From assembly GCA_964544055.1 (NCBI GenBank), contig CAZJAA010000037.1, positions 1-27,641 on the forward strand: 27,641 nt of DNA, written 5' to 3'. How positions within the stretch are numbered: the stretch's first letter is position 1; each line of letters opens with the position of its first letter. Both the position numbers and the translations under genes were made by a program. The notes below the pieces were generated by a model. The model made no database searches. It saw only the letters and a program-made list of their open reading frames with translations, and was not told where the DNA came from. Shown here in pieces: positions 8,366 through 16,415 of this stretch. The stretch comes from SIG299 sp964544055 (GTDB lineage Bacteria; Bacillota; Clostridia; Lachnospirales; Lachnospiraceae).

Positions 8366-9802
8366 CTATAACACCCAGATTTTTACATTGTCTGGAAATG
8401 CTTTTTTGTCAACAACCGTTTTAGCCCATTTCAGACATACACGCCTAAGTGCCGGACAATCCATTACAAAGTTTTCCTCCAGACGAGGAATCTGCCCTGG
8501 AAAATAAAGCTCCTTTAATTGGCTGCAACGCACCGCCAATGGTGTATGCACAATGATATCTGCCCGCATAGAAAAATCAATTTCCGTCACACCGGCTTCC
8601 GCAAACGCATAAGCATCGATTTCACGCACACTTTCCGGTAAAATAACAAGCTGCGCCTCGCTGTGATAAAAAGCGTACGGGGCAATCCGGTAAATCGTAT
8701 CCGGCAAGGTTGCTTCCATTACCATGCTGTTTGTGAATGCAGAAACAAGAATACCGTTTATTACCACACAGCTGTTTTTTTCCCGCTCCCTTTCCAACCA
8801 TGCTGTGCCCTCCAACGCCTGCACTCCGATATAAGAAAGGGTAGATGGAAAAACAATTTCTTCCAGCTCCGTTCTTCCATAAAACACACGATCCGCCAGT
8901 GCCGTTATGCCTTCGGGAAGGATGATACAACGGTTGTACACTTCACATCGCTCCAACACACCTTCGTGAATACAAAACTGGGCTTCGGTCTGTTGCGACA
9001 TTTTTTCTTCCAACGGTTCCGTTGGCACCGATGAAGTCTGTACCGCAGCCTGCTCTTCCAGAAGCATGGCTTCTAAGAGTTCTTCTGCGGCAGATTTTTC
9101 TGTTGTTGCTTCCTGCGTGTTTGTCACCACCTGCATTTTTTCTTTTGCCGGAAGCTTTTCTTTTACCAGAGGATCCTGCGGTTCTATAACTTTCGCTATG
9201 TCCTGCTCCATCTGCTTTTTTTCAGTCTGTGTCCTGTGTTCCTCCTGATACAGATGAGGAAATTTCGCCCGGCGCATCTGCTCTTCTTCTTTTTTACGAT
9301 GATGCACCGCACTTTCCAATGCCGCCTCAATCCGTTTATCTTTTAACTTTGTGCAATGCAAAAAAGCATCCTCGCTCATCTGCACCCAGGCTCTTGGCAG
9401 CGCTACCGTTGTCAATGCCAGACAGTTTTCAAATGCACGGCTTTCAATGCTTCGCAACGTTTCCGGCAGGAGAACATATTCCAGCTCCATGCAATTGCGA
9501 AACATGCCTTTTTCCAGCGTGACAATGCCTGCCAGAAGCTCCACCCGGCGCAGATGCAGCATTCCCGCAAAGGACAGGTGTTCTATTTTTCTGACAGTTT
9601 TCGGCACAAACAACACTTCTATCCTGCCAAGCAGCCGGGCATCCAGAAATGCCTGTCTGCGGATTTCGCATACTTCTTCCGGAATACGCACTACCTCCGA
9701 CTCTACCTGCACATCTTTTAATACGCCGCGGTCTATCAAAAAGCGGTTGCCCTCATAAGACATATATTCCATTTCGTCGTTCTGATTTAATTTCTCGCTC
9801 AT
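8366..9802 (-). CDS. BspA-type leucine-rich-repeat protein without signal peptide
   Basis: About 478 residues from the ATG at 9802, chosen because GGAGG precedes it at 6 nt; a longer frame to 9865 lacks a site. Two blocks of LRR_5-type repeats can be read, for example VRIPEEVCEIRRQAFLDA, YVLLPETLRSIESRAFENC, IVFPSTLSYIGVQALEGT and LVILPESVREIDAYAFAEAG, at about residues 30-155 and 270-478. A charged, Glu/Lys/Gln-rich linker joins them (about 160-265). BspA-like proteins are usually surface-exposed, but no signal peptide, membrane helix or cell-wall signal is visible here, so a cytoplasmic scaffold role is more likely. A weak extended -10 (TGTGCTATTCT) lies at about 9857-9866. Confidence 0.85.
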   Translation of the reverse strand: MSEKLNQNDEMEYMSYEGNRFLIDRGVLKDVQVESEVVRIPEEVCEIRRQAFLDARLLGRIEVLFVPKTVRKIEHLSFAGMLHLRRVELLAGIVTLEKGMFRNCMELEYVLLPETLRSIESRAFENCLALTTVALPRAWVQMSEDAFLHCTKLKDKRIEAALESAVHHRKKEEEQMRRAKFPHLYQEEHRTQTEKKQMEQDIAKVIEPQDPLVKEKLPAKEKMQVVTNTQEATTEKSAAEELLEAMLLEEQAAVQTSSVPTEPLEEKMSQQTEAQFCIHEGVLERCEVYNRCIILPEGITALADRVFYGRTELEEIVFPSTLSYIGVQALEGTAWLEREREKNSCVVINGILVSAFTNSMVMEATLPDTIYRIAPYAFYHSEAQLVILPESVREIDAYAFAEAGVTEIDFSMRADIIVHTPLAVRCSQLKELYFPGQIPRLEENFVMDCPALRRVCLKWAKTVVDKKAFPDNVKIWVL

Positions 9803-9917
9803 GACCGCCCTCCTATACAATTTCCATGTACTCTCGGAATTTTCTGTCTGAAAAAAGAATAGCACATTTTTCCCATTTCGTCATCCTTTTTTTTGCTTTC
9901 TTATTCATATAAATAGT

Positions 9918-10012
9918 GGGACTTTTTCCTTTGTCCCCTGCTGTTTCCAACATTTAGATTTCTTTCAGCTCAAAAGGTCACATCACCTTGTGATGTGAAA
10001 CAGTTTCGAAAC
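9918..10012. repeat. 95-bp dispersed repeat, copy A
   Basis: This stretch matches 20311-20405 over 95 positions in the same orientation. The only differences are G/A at 9940 versus 20333 and a three-base hairpin loop that reads CTT here and AAG there. It contains a GGGAC/GTCCC hairpin, the CACATCAC/GTGATGTG hairpin and the palindrome GTTTCGAAAC. The 350 bases from 9866 to 10218 hold this repeat and the one at 10062, and no gene. Confidence 0.9.
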
Positions 10013-10061
10013 ACAGGTGTCTTGAAAAGCAAACTTTTCAGAGCACTTCCCTCCGCAATTC

Positions 10062-10115
10062 GTAAAACCTGCCAGCAAAGCTGTCAGACGTTGCTAAAGC
10101 AGCTCCTTGTTTTAC
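10062..10115. repeat. Three-way-junction repeat, copy 1
   Basis: GTAAAAC (10062-10068) pairs with GTTTTAC (10109-10115). Inside are CTGCCAG/CTGTCAG (one mismatch) and GTTGC/GCAGC (one G-U). The same layout with perfect inner stems occurs at 25310-25362. The first base change that distinguishes the second hairpin (C to T) keeps pairing as a G-U wobble. Confidence 0.75.
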
Positions 10116-10218
10116 TCCCTAATCTGATGATTTAACCCGATTGTTTTGACTCTATTTCATGCCAAATTACTGCTGTTTTTGTGGGAATTCTATGTATTAT
10201 TTTGAGTATAATGAGCTT

Positions 10219-10238
10219 TAGGTATCATATAGGTATCA
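10219..10238 (+). repeat. Candidate left attachment repeat (attL-like)
   Basis: TAGGTATCATATAGGTATCA matches 20209-20228 at 18 of 20 positions, same orientation. It overlaps GGTATC-AAT-GATACC, a perfect 6-bp inverted repeat at 10232-10246. Together the two copies bound the AT-rich island. Confidence 0.55.
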
Positions 10239-10263
10239 ATGATACCTGTACAACATGTGCCAC

Positions 10264-12684
10264 TTAATCATTTATTGAAATCAATGAATGTATCTCATTT
10301 TTCCACAATTCCAAATCGGTATGCACATCCTGTAAATCAGAACCATCTATATCACGTTTCAGATGTTCTAATATATGTCGTTCATCCATCAAATATAAGA
10401 AAACTAAAATTTCCTTTGCAGTACGCATTTTCTCTTCACTAGATATGTAGTCAAAAAAATCATCACTTACCATACTTTTCACTCGTTCTTCATTATGACT
10501 TCCACCATGAAGAACCAACCTATACATCAAATTTTCAAAATGTTCCGAAAAAGTTTCTGGTAATTTTTCTTTAATCTCTGATGCAGTAGAAAGTTGTTCT
10601 ATTCCTTTTTTATACATAAATGAACCGTACGCTTCCATTACTCTACGCATAGAATTTCCAACAACTAATTCATACTCAGGATTAACACCTTTTATATACT
10701 TGTAGATATTAACCATCAATTGTGTATATTCATTCCGCTTTGAACTTTCGAACTTTCTGACATTATTATTGATTAACTCCTGCGTTTTTATATACTTATT
10801 TCTTTTCCTTTGATCAATTCCAAACAAGTCTGTTATCTCACCATATATCTTCTCAATATCATATGCAGTTTGAAGATCATGTGTAAATAACAAAACTTTA
10901 GTTTCCTTATTTCCTGATATATATTTATTCAACTGATGCTTTAAAAAAGACAAGATACCTACTCGATTTTCCATATCAAAACTTGACACTGGATCGTCTA
11001 TAATCAAACAATATTGATTATCATATATCTCTTCTTCTTTTTGCTCTCTCATAATTTCAGAGAAAAAATAGCATAATGCAATCGCATTTCGTTCACCAAC
11101 AGATATTTTGCTTGGCGATACAGATTTTTTTCTAGACTTTACTAGATATTGCTCTCCATCCATTTCAATTGTCAATCTATCTTTTGCGAAGAAAATGTAA
11201 CTTAAATCCTTATTAATTTGTTTTAGCGCTATTTTAGCATCTCGCTTTTGTTCTTTATAACTTTGTAGTAAGTCTTCTCGTTTTTTCAATTCTTCTGATA
11301 ATTTTTTCAATTTATCTTTCGCATCTTTTTCTTCAACCAAACACTTTTTGTATTGTTTGTATTCGTCAATAATATCATAATATGCAATATCTGCATTAAT
11401 ATCATCAAGCACCGCAACTATTGAGTCTGTTTCAGAAGCTTTCTTGTTATATTCTATGCGTTCTGCTTCCAACTTTACCAATGAAGTAATATATTCTTCA
11501 TATTTCTTGTTAATTGTACAGCTTGTCTCTTTTAACGGAGTATAAATATCATCCTTCTTTTTTTTCACTTTACAATTAACATCCTCTATGCACTGATTTA
11601 ATTCATCAAGGCACTCCTTGCTAGCCTTTAGCAGCATTGGATTCAGCTCTTGATATGGTTCATAATCAAATACTACCGGTTCTAAATAAATTTTATTCAG
11701 CTCTTCTGTATGTTCTTCAGCCGCCTTACTAAGTACTCTTTCAATACTATTAAATAATTCTTTTTTATAGTGTTCATCAACAACTTGCAAACAAAACGGG
11801 CATCTCATACGTTCTGATTTTTCAAAATATGTTCTGATTTTTTGCGGATGTTCTTGTCCCAACGTTAATTGCATTGTTAGCAAAAATTGTTCTCTTTCGT
11901 TCAATTCTGGCTTTTCTATTTTTTTATTTAACAGTTCAATATATTTTTCGTCATCAAATTTAATTTTTCTAAGCATATCAACAGATATAACTTTATCTAT
12001 TTTTTTAATTCCACTTTTAGCTTCATTCAACTCTTTAAGTTTTCCATCAAATTCAGTCACCAACTCATCACGTTTTTTTAAGGGCTTTCTGGAAACAAAT
12101 TTAACATATGTATCATCTCTAGTTGATGTTGCGCGCACATTCCCTTTTATTTTTGCATCTCTTCCACCCCATGCACCATCACCCTTTAAAGCTTCTCTTA
12201 TCTTCTTCATATGAAACATCGGAGAGTTTTTCGATTTTTCATTTTCAAACGCCTCACATATTGTTTTCTGTTTCTCTACCTCTGGTTGCTGTTCATCAAC
12301 TAATTTCTGTGCAGTAGCCATTTCTTTCTCAATATCGTTTGTTTTACCTAATACTACTATAGTCTCTAAACCTTTGCCATCTGGACGGAATTTAATATTT
12401 GAATCTACATATTGTTCATTGAATACATGAATCCGAGTCTTCTCTTCTCCTGTTAAAAGTACTTCATTTCCTTCTTTATTTATCGCAATTGCACATTCTA
12501 TTGTCTCTTCGTTCTTTCCACTTACTTTAGCAAATGCTCTTGATATAGTACTCTTTCCCGCTCCATTCTTTCCATACAATAACCCCAATGCTGGCTCTTT
12601 ATCAGGCATTAATAATTGCAATGTTATCTCTGTTTCAAAATTAGCACCTTTAAGTTTTATTCCTGTAATATCTTTTAAACCCAT
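10264..12684 (-). CDS. AAA_13 family ATPase, PrrC/RloC-like anticodon-nuclease candidate
   Basis: An 806-residue ABC/SMC-type ATPase. Walker A is GKNGAGKST (38-46). A long coiled-coil region follows, broken by a CPFC pair (C295, C298) like a Rad50 or RloC zinc hook. The ABC signature SVGERNA (528-534), Walker B CLIIDDPVSSFD (559-570) and switch histidine in THD (602) come after. The C-terminal region has R680-x3-E684 and a HGGSH cluster (726-730), which recall the Arg-Glu-His tRNA-nuclease triad of PrrC; this is resemblance only. In known cases such proteins sit beside restriction-modification genes and trigger abortive infection. Here it is the last gene behind the methyltransferase. Its start overlaps the frame of a preceding gene remnant, as in a tight operon. 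Confidence 0.8.
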   Translation of the reverse strand: MGLKDITGIKLKGANFETEITLQLLMPDKEPALGLLYGKNGAGKSTISRAFAKVSGKNEETIECAIAINKEGNEVLLTGEEKTRIHVFNEQYVDSNIKFRPDGKGLETIVVLGKTNDIEKEMATAQKLVDEQQPEVEKQKTICEAFENEKSKNSPMFHMKKIREALKGDGAWGGRDAKIKGNVRATSTRDDTYVKFVSRKPLKKRDELVTEFDGKLKELNEAKSGIKKIDKVISVDMLRKIKFDDEKYIELLNKKIEKPELNEREQFLLTMQLTLGQEHPQKIRTYFEKSERMRCPFCLQVVDEHYKKELFNSIERVLSKAAEEHTEELNKIYLEPVVFDYEPYQELNPMLLKASKECLDELNQCIEDVNCKVKKKKDDIYTPLKETSCTINKKYEEYITSLVKLEAERIEYNKKASETDSIVAVLDDINADIAYYDIIDEYKQYKKCLVEEKDAKDKLKKLSEELKKREDLLQSYKEQKRDAKIALKQINKDLSYIFFAKDRLTIEMDGEQYLVKSRKKSVSPSKISVGERNAIALCYFFSEIMREQKEEEIYDNQYCLIIDDPVSSFDMENRVGILSFLKHQLNKYISGNKETKVLLFTHDLQTAYDIEKIYGEITDLFGIDQRKRNKYIKTQELINNNVRKFESSKRNEYTQLMVNIYKYIKGVNPEYELVVGNSMRRVMEAYGSFMYKKGIEQLSTASEIKEKLPETFSEHFENLMYRLVLHGGSHNEERVKSMVSDDFFDYISSEEKMRTAKEILVFLYLMDERHILEHLKRDIDGSDLQDVHTDLELWKNEIHSLISIND

Positions 12685-12874
12685 TTTACCTTCTTTCCAT
12701 GTCCATATACAAGAACACGTTTCAACACATTATACAATTCATCTTTCATCCCATCCAGCTTCATAGGATTCACGAATCCATTGTACATTTTTGATCTATC
12801 CAACGTCCGTTATGTGTCTTTCTCACATCATAATCATGTTCATCTAAAAATCTTTGTATTGTTGCATTATCCAT
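12675..12874 (-). pseudogene. Remnant of a gene between methyltransferase and ATPase, possibly a restriction endonuclease
   Basis: Two open pieces in different frames occupy this gap. The first starts at an ATG at 12874, overlaps the methyltransferase stop and runs 34 codons (MDNATIQRFLDEHDYDVRKT, later GRWIDQKCTMDS) to TGA at 12770. The second, 12675-12788, reads MYNGFVNPMKLDGMKDELYN and ends VYGHGKKVKWV, overlapping the ATPase start by 10 nt. The tight overlaps at both ends suggest the 5' and 3' ends of one gene whose middle was deleted. Its position between M and the ATPase, and the RWIDQK-C-T segment, suggest the R gene of a restriction system. That identity is inference. Confidence 0.5.
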
Positions 12875-15152
12875 TACAACACTCCTTTAACACTCCATAG
12901 AAAAATACACTTGTCGCATCTACATTCAAAGAACGGGTTTGGAAGTTTCTTGCTATCTGATAAAACTGCCTGTATTCATCAGATGAAAAGTATTCCATCT
13001 GTTCCTCTGTTAGTTCTATATCTTCCTTTGGTATTAACACCGCAACAGAACCATTTACAACCACATTCTCTGTGTTACGCATTACTCTTGGCTTGTAGGT
13101 CATATTAGGAGTCAAATATACATTCTGGTCACCAACATACTTATAAGCACTTAAAACCTCAACCGTAGCTTTTTTGATATAGGAATCATATCCTGGTATA
13201 TCAACAATTTCTTTTCCATCATCACTAATATTTCTAGACTTAATTACACGCAAACAATCTTTTCCTTTTTTCTGCGTTGTATTCGAGTTAGTAATCTGTC
13301 TATCTCTAAAAACAGTAAACTTATCAAAATCAAGTCTCTTGGAAATGCTATCAAAGAAATCATCTCTGTAAATTATCCAATACGGATATGCCTTATCCGT
13401 AATATATTTTTGCTTTTGAATAATACTCTTTTTTAACGTCAAAGATTCTACTTTTGTATCTTTAGGCTGACCAAAGGTATCAATAAACAAACATATTGTT
13501 TCAACCAGTACACCTTTGAAGCCATTTTCGCCGTAGTCTTGAATACAATCTATTTTCTTTTCAGAAAGCAATTCTCTAGTAACGCTAAACTCCGGTGTAT
13601 TTAATACTGCTTTTGGCATTATCATCGCAACATAATCTGCAATAGATATTGCTTTTTCTAAGAAGAATTCAAATGTATTAGTTGTATCCTTATTCACATT
13701 GTTCTTCAAATATTTTGCTGCATCCTTTGCTTTCAACTTTGAAAAAGGGGGATTTCCAATTACTAAATCATACCTTTTCTTAAAATCATGCAACAATGTA
13801 TCTGCGTGAATAAAATTCAGTTTGACATTGGATGGTATTCTTTGCTTTTGTAACAACAATTCCAGAATCTGCAAATTCTTTTTATCAATATCCACAACGT
13901 CAATATTGACTCTCTTTATTCCCTCATACTTTTTAAATATAAATGGCAAGAAATTACCAACACCTACCGATGGTTCCAATACACTTATTTCATCTTTGTC
14001 AAAATCAGGAAGTTGCTTATAAATTTCATTCACAATAAATTTATTGGTATAGTATGCAGCATTATTCTCTCTTTTTGAGTTTGTCAATTCTGCTATTCTT
14101 GCCAACGAAGCACCTCCCAAGTTGAGTGGATTATTCAATATAAACTGCATCAAATTTTCAGCTTCCACCAACTTATACTCCTCTATCGTTTTACAAATTG
14201 TTGTATTCGTAAAATGCTCCTGTTCCATAAAATCCCTTATATTACAAGCAATTTGGAAGAATATCTCTGTAGGGACAGCTTCACCAATACTCTGTCTAAT
14301 TTTTATTTCTTCTTTTTTGAGTAATGCATTTTTACTCTTTTCCGGTAGTGCATTAAGTTCATCTAACGATTTATCAATCCAGCGAAAATCACTTGGAATA
14401 GTCATGATTTTCATAAGTTCACGAATTGAAAAAACTCTGTCTTCTTCCGGGTGAACTGTATTCTGACTTGCAAGTTGGTCATTTCTTGTATGAATACACG
14501 GTGCAACCTTATCCCAATATTGACGTGTATACTTATCCCCATTCTTCTGAATATTAGGCACAATTTTACCATCTACAACCTTATGAGGACGTTTCAATTC
14601 ATCTTCATTATCAAAGGCACACTCACCCTCTTTTAAATCATGAATCCAGCAACGCATTTCTTCCGGATATGTTCTAAATGCATGATAAAAATCTGTTGGG
14701 CATATTTCACCCCATTCAAGCTTTGGCATATTACCGATTACTTGTCTCAAAGTCATTTCTTCTACATAAGTAGGATATAATTCAATAGGTGCAATATATT
14801 CAGACATTTCTCTACTCACACCAATAACAACTGTACGTGTTCTGGATGAATTTGAACCATAATTTTTAAAATTCAGAATTCTGCTAACAATTATATACTT
14901 GTCGCTCAATTCTTCATAAATTACATCACCTATTGCTTTAATTATTCCATCAGGAGCTGTACATCCTGTTTTCATAAATGCAGCTACATTTTCAAAAATG
15001 AAAAATCTCGGATTAATCTTTTGAATTAAATGTATGGACTCTACTACCAAACTATTTCTTACAATCTCATTTTCGGCCTTTTTATGATTAGCAACAGACA
15101 TACCCTGACAAGGCGGTGTTGCAATTAAAACATCCACTCTGTCGTTTCCCAA
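12867..15152 (-). CDS. DNA methyltransferase fusion, downstream frame: m5C catalytic part plus N6-adenine methyltransferase
   Basis: This 761-codon frame lacks a credible start (TTG inside the gene) and continues the frame at 15088-15390 after a 1-nt shift. Residues 1-310 hold m5C methyltransferase motifs: IATPPCQG (motif IV, 10-17), FENV (VI), SRTRTVVIG (VIII) and GEAVP (X). Residues 360-760 hold a second, N6-adenine enzyme: NNAAYYTNKFIV (motif X-like), VLEPSVGVGNF (motif I, 391-401) and VIGNPPF (motif IV, 464-470), followed by a specificity-like region. An m5C and an m6A enzyme in one chain is unusual. Without the missing motif I upstream this frame alone should not methylate cytosine, but the adenine domain could still be intact if translated. 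Confidence 0.85.
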   Translation of the reverse strand: MGNDRVDVLIATPPCQGMSVANHKKAENEIVRNSLVVESIHLIQKINPRFFIFENVAAFMKTGCTAPDGIIKAIGDVIYEELSDKYIIVSRILNFKNYGSNSSRTRTVVIGVSREMSEYIAPIELYPTYVEEMTLRQVIGNMPKLEWGEICPTDFYHAFRTYPEEMRCWIHDLKEGECAFDNEDELKRPHKVVDGKIVPNIQKNGDKYTRQYWDKVAPCIHTRNDQLASQNTVHPEEDRVFSIRELMKIMTIPSDFRWIDKSLDELNALPEKSKNALLKKEEIKIRQSIGEAVPTEIFFQIACNIRDFMEQEHFTNTTICKTIEEYKLVEAENLMQFILNNPLNLGGASLARIAELTNSKRENNAAYYTNKFIVNEIYKQLPDFDKDEISVLEPSVGVGNFLPFIFKKYEGIKRVNIDVVDIDKKNLQILELLLQKQRIPSNVKLNFIHADTLLHDFKKRYDLVIGNPPFSKLKAKDAAKYLKNNVNKDTTNTFEFFLEKAISIADYVAMIMPKAVLNTPEFSVTRELLSEKKIDCIQDYGENGFKGVLVETICLFIDTFGQPKDTKVESLTLKKSIIQKQKYITDKAYPYWIIYRDDFFDSISKRLDFDKFTVFRDRQITNSNTTQKKGKDCLRVIKSRNISDDGKEIVDIPGYDSYIKKATVEVLSAYKYVGDQNVYLTPNMTYKPRVMRNTENVVVNGSVAVLIPKEDIELTEEQMEYFSSDEYRQFYQIARNFQTRSLNVDATSVFFYGVLKECCNG

Positions 15153-15390
15153 CTTTTCCCATCTTTTTTATCTCTGTAAAGATTTTGTCTTTAGTTTCAT
15201 CCGTGGTTATATCGTCACAAATATATCCCGACTCATATTTACACTTATTATTAAATTTTTGAACATTTAATCTTCTTTCTATTAACTCATTTGTAGCTAT
15301 ACACTCAAAGCCTGCTTTCTTAAATCCAAAGCAACCAACTCCCGCACAACTAAAAAGACTTATATATGTTAATGTTTTATCTTTTAACAT
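15088..15390 (-). CDS. DNA (cytosine-5) methyltransferase, N-terminal part split off by a frameshift
   Basis: Starts at ATG 15390, behind GAGGTG. It encodes motif I of m5C methyltransferases (ISLFSCAGVGCFGF, residues 10-23) and the acidic region ATNEL. The last true residue is about IFTEIKK; after that the frame reads unrelated sequence to its stop at 15088. The break falls in a six-A run (15164-15169). Removing one A gives EIKRWEKLGNDRVDVLIATP, joining smoothly to the downstream frame, so 12867-15390 is one gene of about 840 codons disrupted by one base. Confidence 0.8.
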   Translation of the reverse strand: MLKDKTLTYISLFSCAGVGCFGFKKAGFECIATNELIERRLNVQKFNNKCKYESGYICDDITTDETKDKIFTEIKKMGKVGKRQSGCFNCNTALSGYVCC

Positions 15391-15414
15391 TCCAATGCAC
15401 CTCGTTTACTATGA

Positions 15415-15579
15415 TTATTTTTTTCTAGCATCCTCAGGTTTTTCTGAATTATATGGAATAAGCCATGTTTTTCCTTTTTTCACAACACCTGCTATTCGGC
15501 CTTGTTCGCACAAAACAGCAATTCTTCTCGAGGTGATTCCCCACCTTTTTGACATCTCTATTGTTGTTAAATATTCCAT
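15415..15579 (-). CDS. Small helix-turn-helix DNA-binding protein
   Basis: A 54-residue protein starting MEYLTTIEMSKRWGITSRRI and containing GVVKKGKTWLIP, the pattern of single-domain MerR/excisionase-type winged HTH proteins often found next to methyltransferase or Fic genes. A strong AAGGAGG lies before the ATG. It ends 24 nt before the methyltransferase gene and is the first gene behind the promoter at 15607-15635, so it is likely an autoregulator of the defence operon. Confidence 0.85.
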   Translation of the reverse strand: MEYLTTIEMSKRWGITSRRIAVLCEQGRIAGVVKKGKTWLIPYNSEKPEDARKK

Positions 15580-15606
15580 GTTGCTCCTCCTTGTCCTACA
15601 CTAATT

Positions 15607-15635
15607 ATTATATTCACTTATCTGAACAATTGCAA
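15607..15635 (-). promoter_or_regulatory. Promoter of the defence operon
   Basis: On the minus strand TTGCAA (15630-15635), 17 nt, TATAAT (15607-15612). It drives the HTH gene, the methyltransferase, the remnant and the ATPase. Confidence 0.72.
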
Positions 15636-15689
15636 GCATTTTTTGCCAAACATCAGTTCTTTTCCCATTTAAATTTAACCTGTATCACA

Positions 15690-15719
15690 AGGGGCAGCGC
15701 TCTACCTCACTCTGCCCCT
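15690..15719. terminator. Stable hairpin over the relaxase stop codon
   Basis: AGGGGCAG (15690-15697) and CTGCCCCT (15712-15719) pair perfectly over 8 bp. The stop codon of the mobilization gene lies in the loop. There is no T-tract on the minus strand, so it is only a possible terminator or 3'-end protector. Confidence 0.35.
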
Positions 15720-16415
15720 GTTATCCTCTCTCACTTCAACCTCTTTCACCGTCTGCATCTCCACAGTTTTATCATAAATCTTCTGATAATCCTCATAAGA
15801 TTCATCCATAGAATAATGCACACCTGCTGCCTTCAGCACCGCAGAATACAGTTTCAAATTATAACCATTATCATCTAACCGAAACCGGAACAACTCTGCC
15901 TTTTCTTTATTTGTCAGGCACTGATATTGGAATCCAATTTTCTCAATGCCCTCAAGGATTTCGTCTACACGCAACTTTATTACATGTTTCTCCATCCCCT
16001 CATAAAGAATCTTCGCCTCATCCATAATCTCATTTACATCTGCATTATGCTCCATATCATAGAACAAAATTTCCACGATACTTTTTACAGTTTCAAAACT
16101 ACGCATACTGACAAAACCAACTGTCTCCGCTTTTTCTTCCGGTGACAGTAGACAGTACTCCTCATAAGTCAGCTTTTCGTCAGCCTTCTCCTCTTGTGCT
16201 GTATCTACCTTTGATGCACTTTTATCTACTGTAGTTTCCTCAACAGATAAAACGGGAACTTCCACCACTTCTATTGCTTCTGGCTGTTTCTCCGGTTCTT
16301 CCTTCTTTGCGTGCGGATATTCAGGCAATTCTACATTGGTTTTTACATACTCTTCCATATCCGTAATATTAAAACTGGCTGTATAAAGTTTTTTTCTTAA
16401 GGCATCCATCCACAA
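15702..16415 (-). CDS. C-terminal portion of the relaxase, in a shifted frame
   Basis: A 237-codon frame with no convincing start or Shine-Dalgarno of its own. It is acidic in the middle (EKQPEAIEVVEVPVL) and ends GVHYSMDESYEDYQKIYDKT and RGRVR. Clostridial relaxases of this type, as I remember them, continue past a KQEKKQIK segment into a LYTAY... stretch and a similar Lys/Glu-rich tail ending near GR. Here LYTASFNITDMEEYVK follows once one A is removed from the seven-A run at 16389-16395. It is thus read as the C-terminal third of the relaxase rather than a separate protein, although independent translation cannot be excluded. Confidence 0.75.
   Translation of the reverse strand: MWMDALRKKLYTASFNITDMEEYVKTNVELPEYPHAKKEEPEKQPEAIEVVEVPVLSVEETTVDKSASKVDTAQEEKADEKLTYEEYCLLSPEEKAETVGFVSMRSFETVKSIVEILFYDMEHNADVNEIMDEAKILYEGMEKHVIKLRVDEILEGIEKIGFQYQCLTNKEKAELFRFRLDDNGYNLKLYSAVLKAAGVHYSMDESYEDYQKIYDKTVEMQTVKEVEVREDNRGRVR

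Noticed and set aside
8350..8366. Terminator of the BspA-like gene (GGTG...CACC)
   Set aside because: Only four base pairs and no proper T-tract.
15161..15172. A-AAA-AAG slippery heptamer as programmed frameshift for the methyltransferase
   Set aside because: It is in the correct phase for a -1 shift, but joining the two halves needs +1; the -1 frame reads unrelated sequence.
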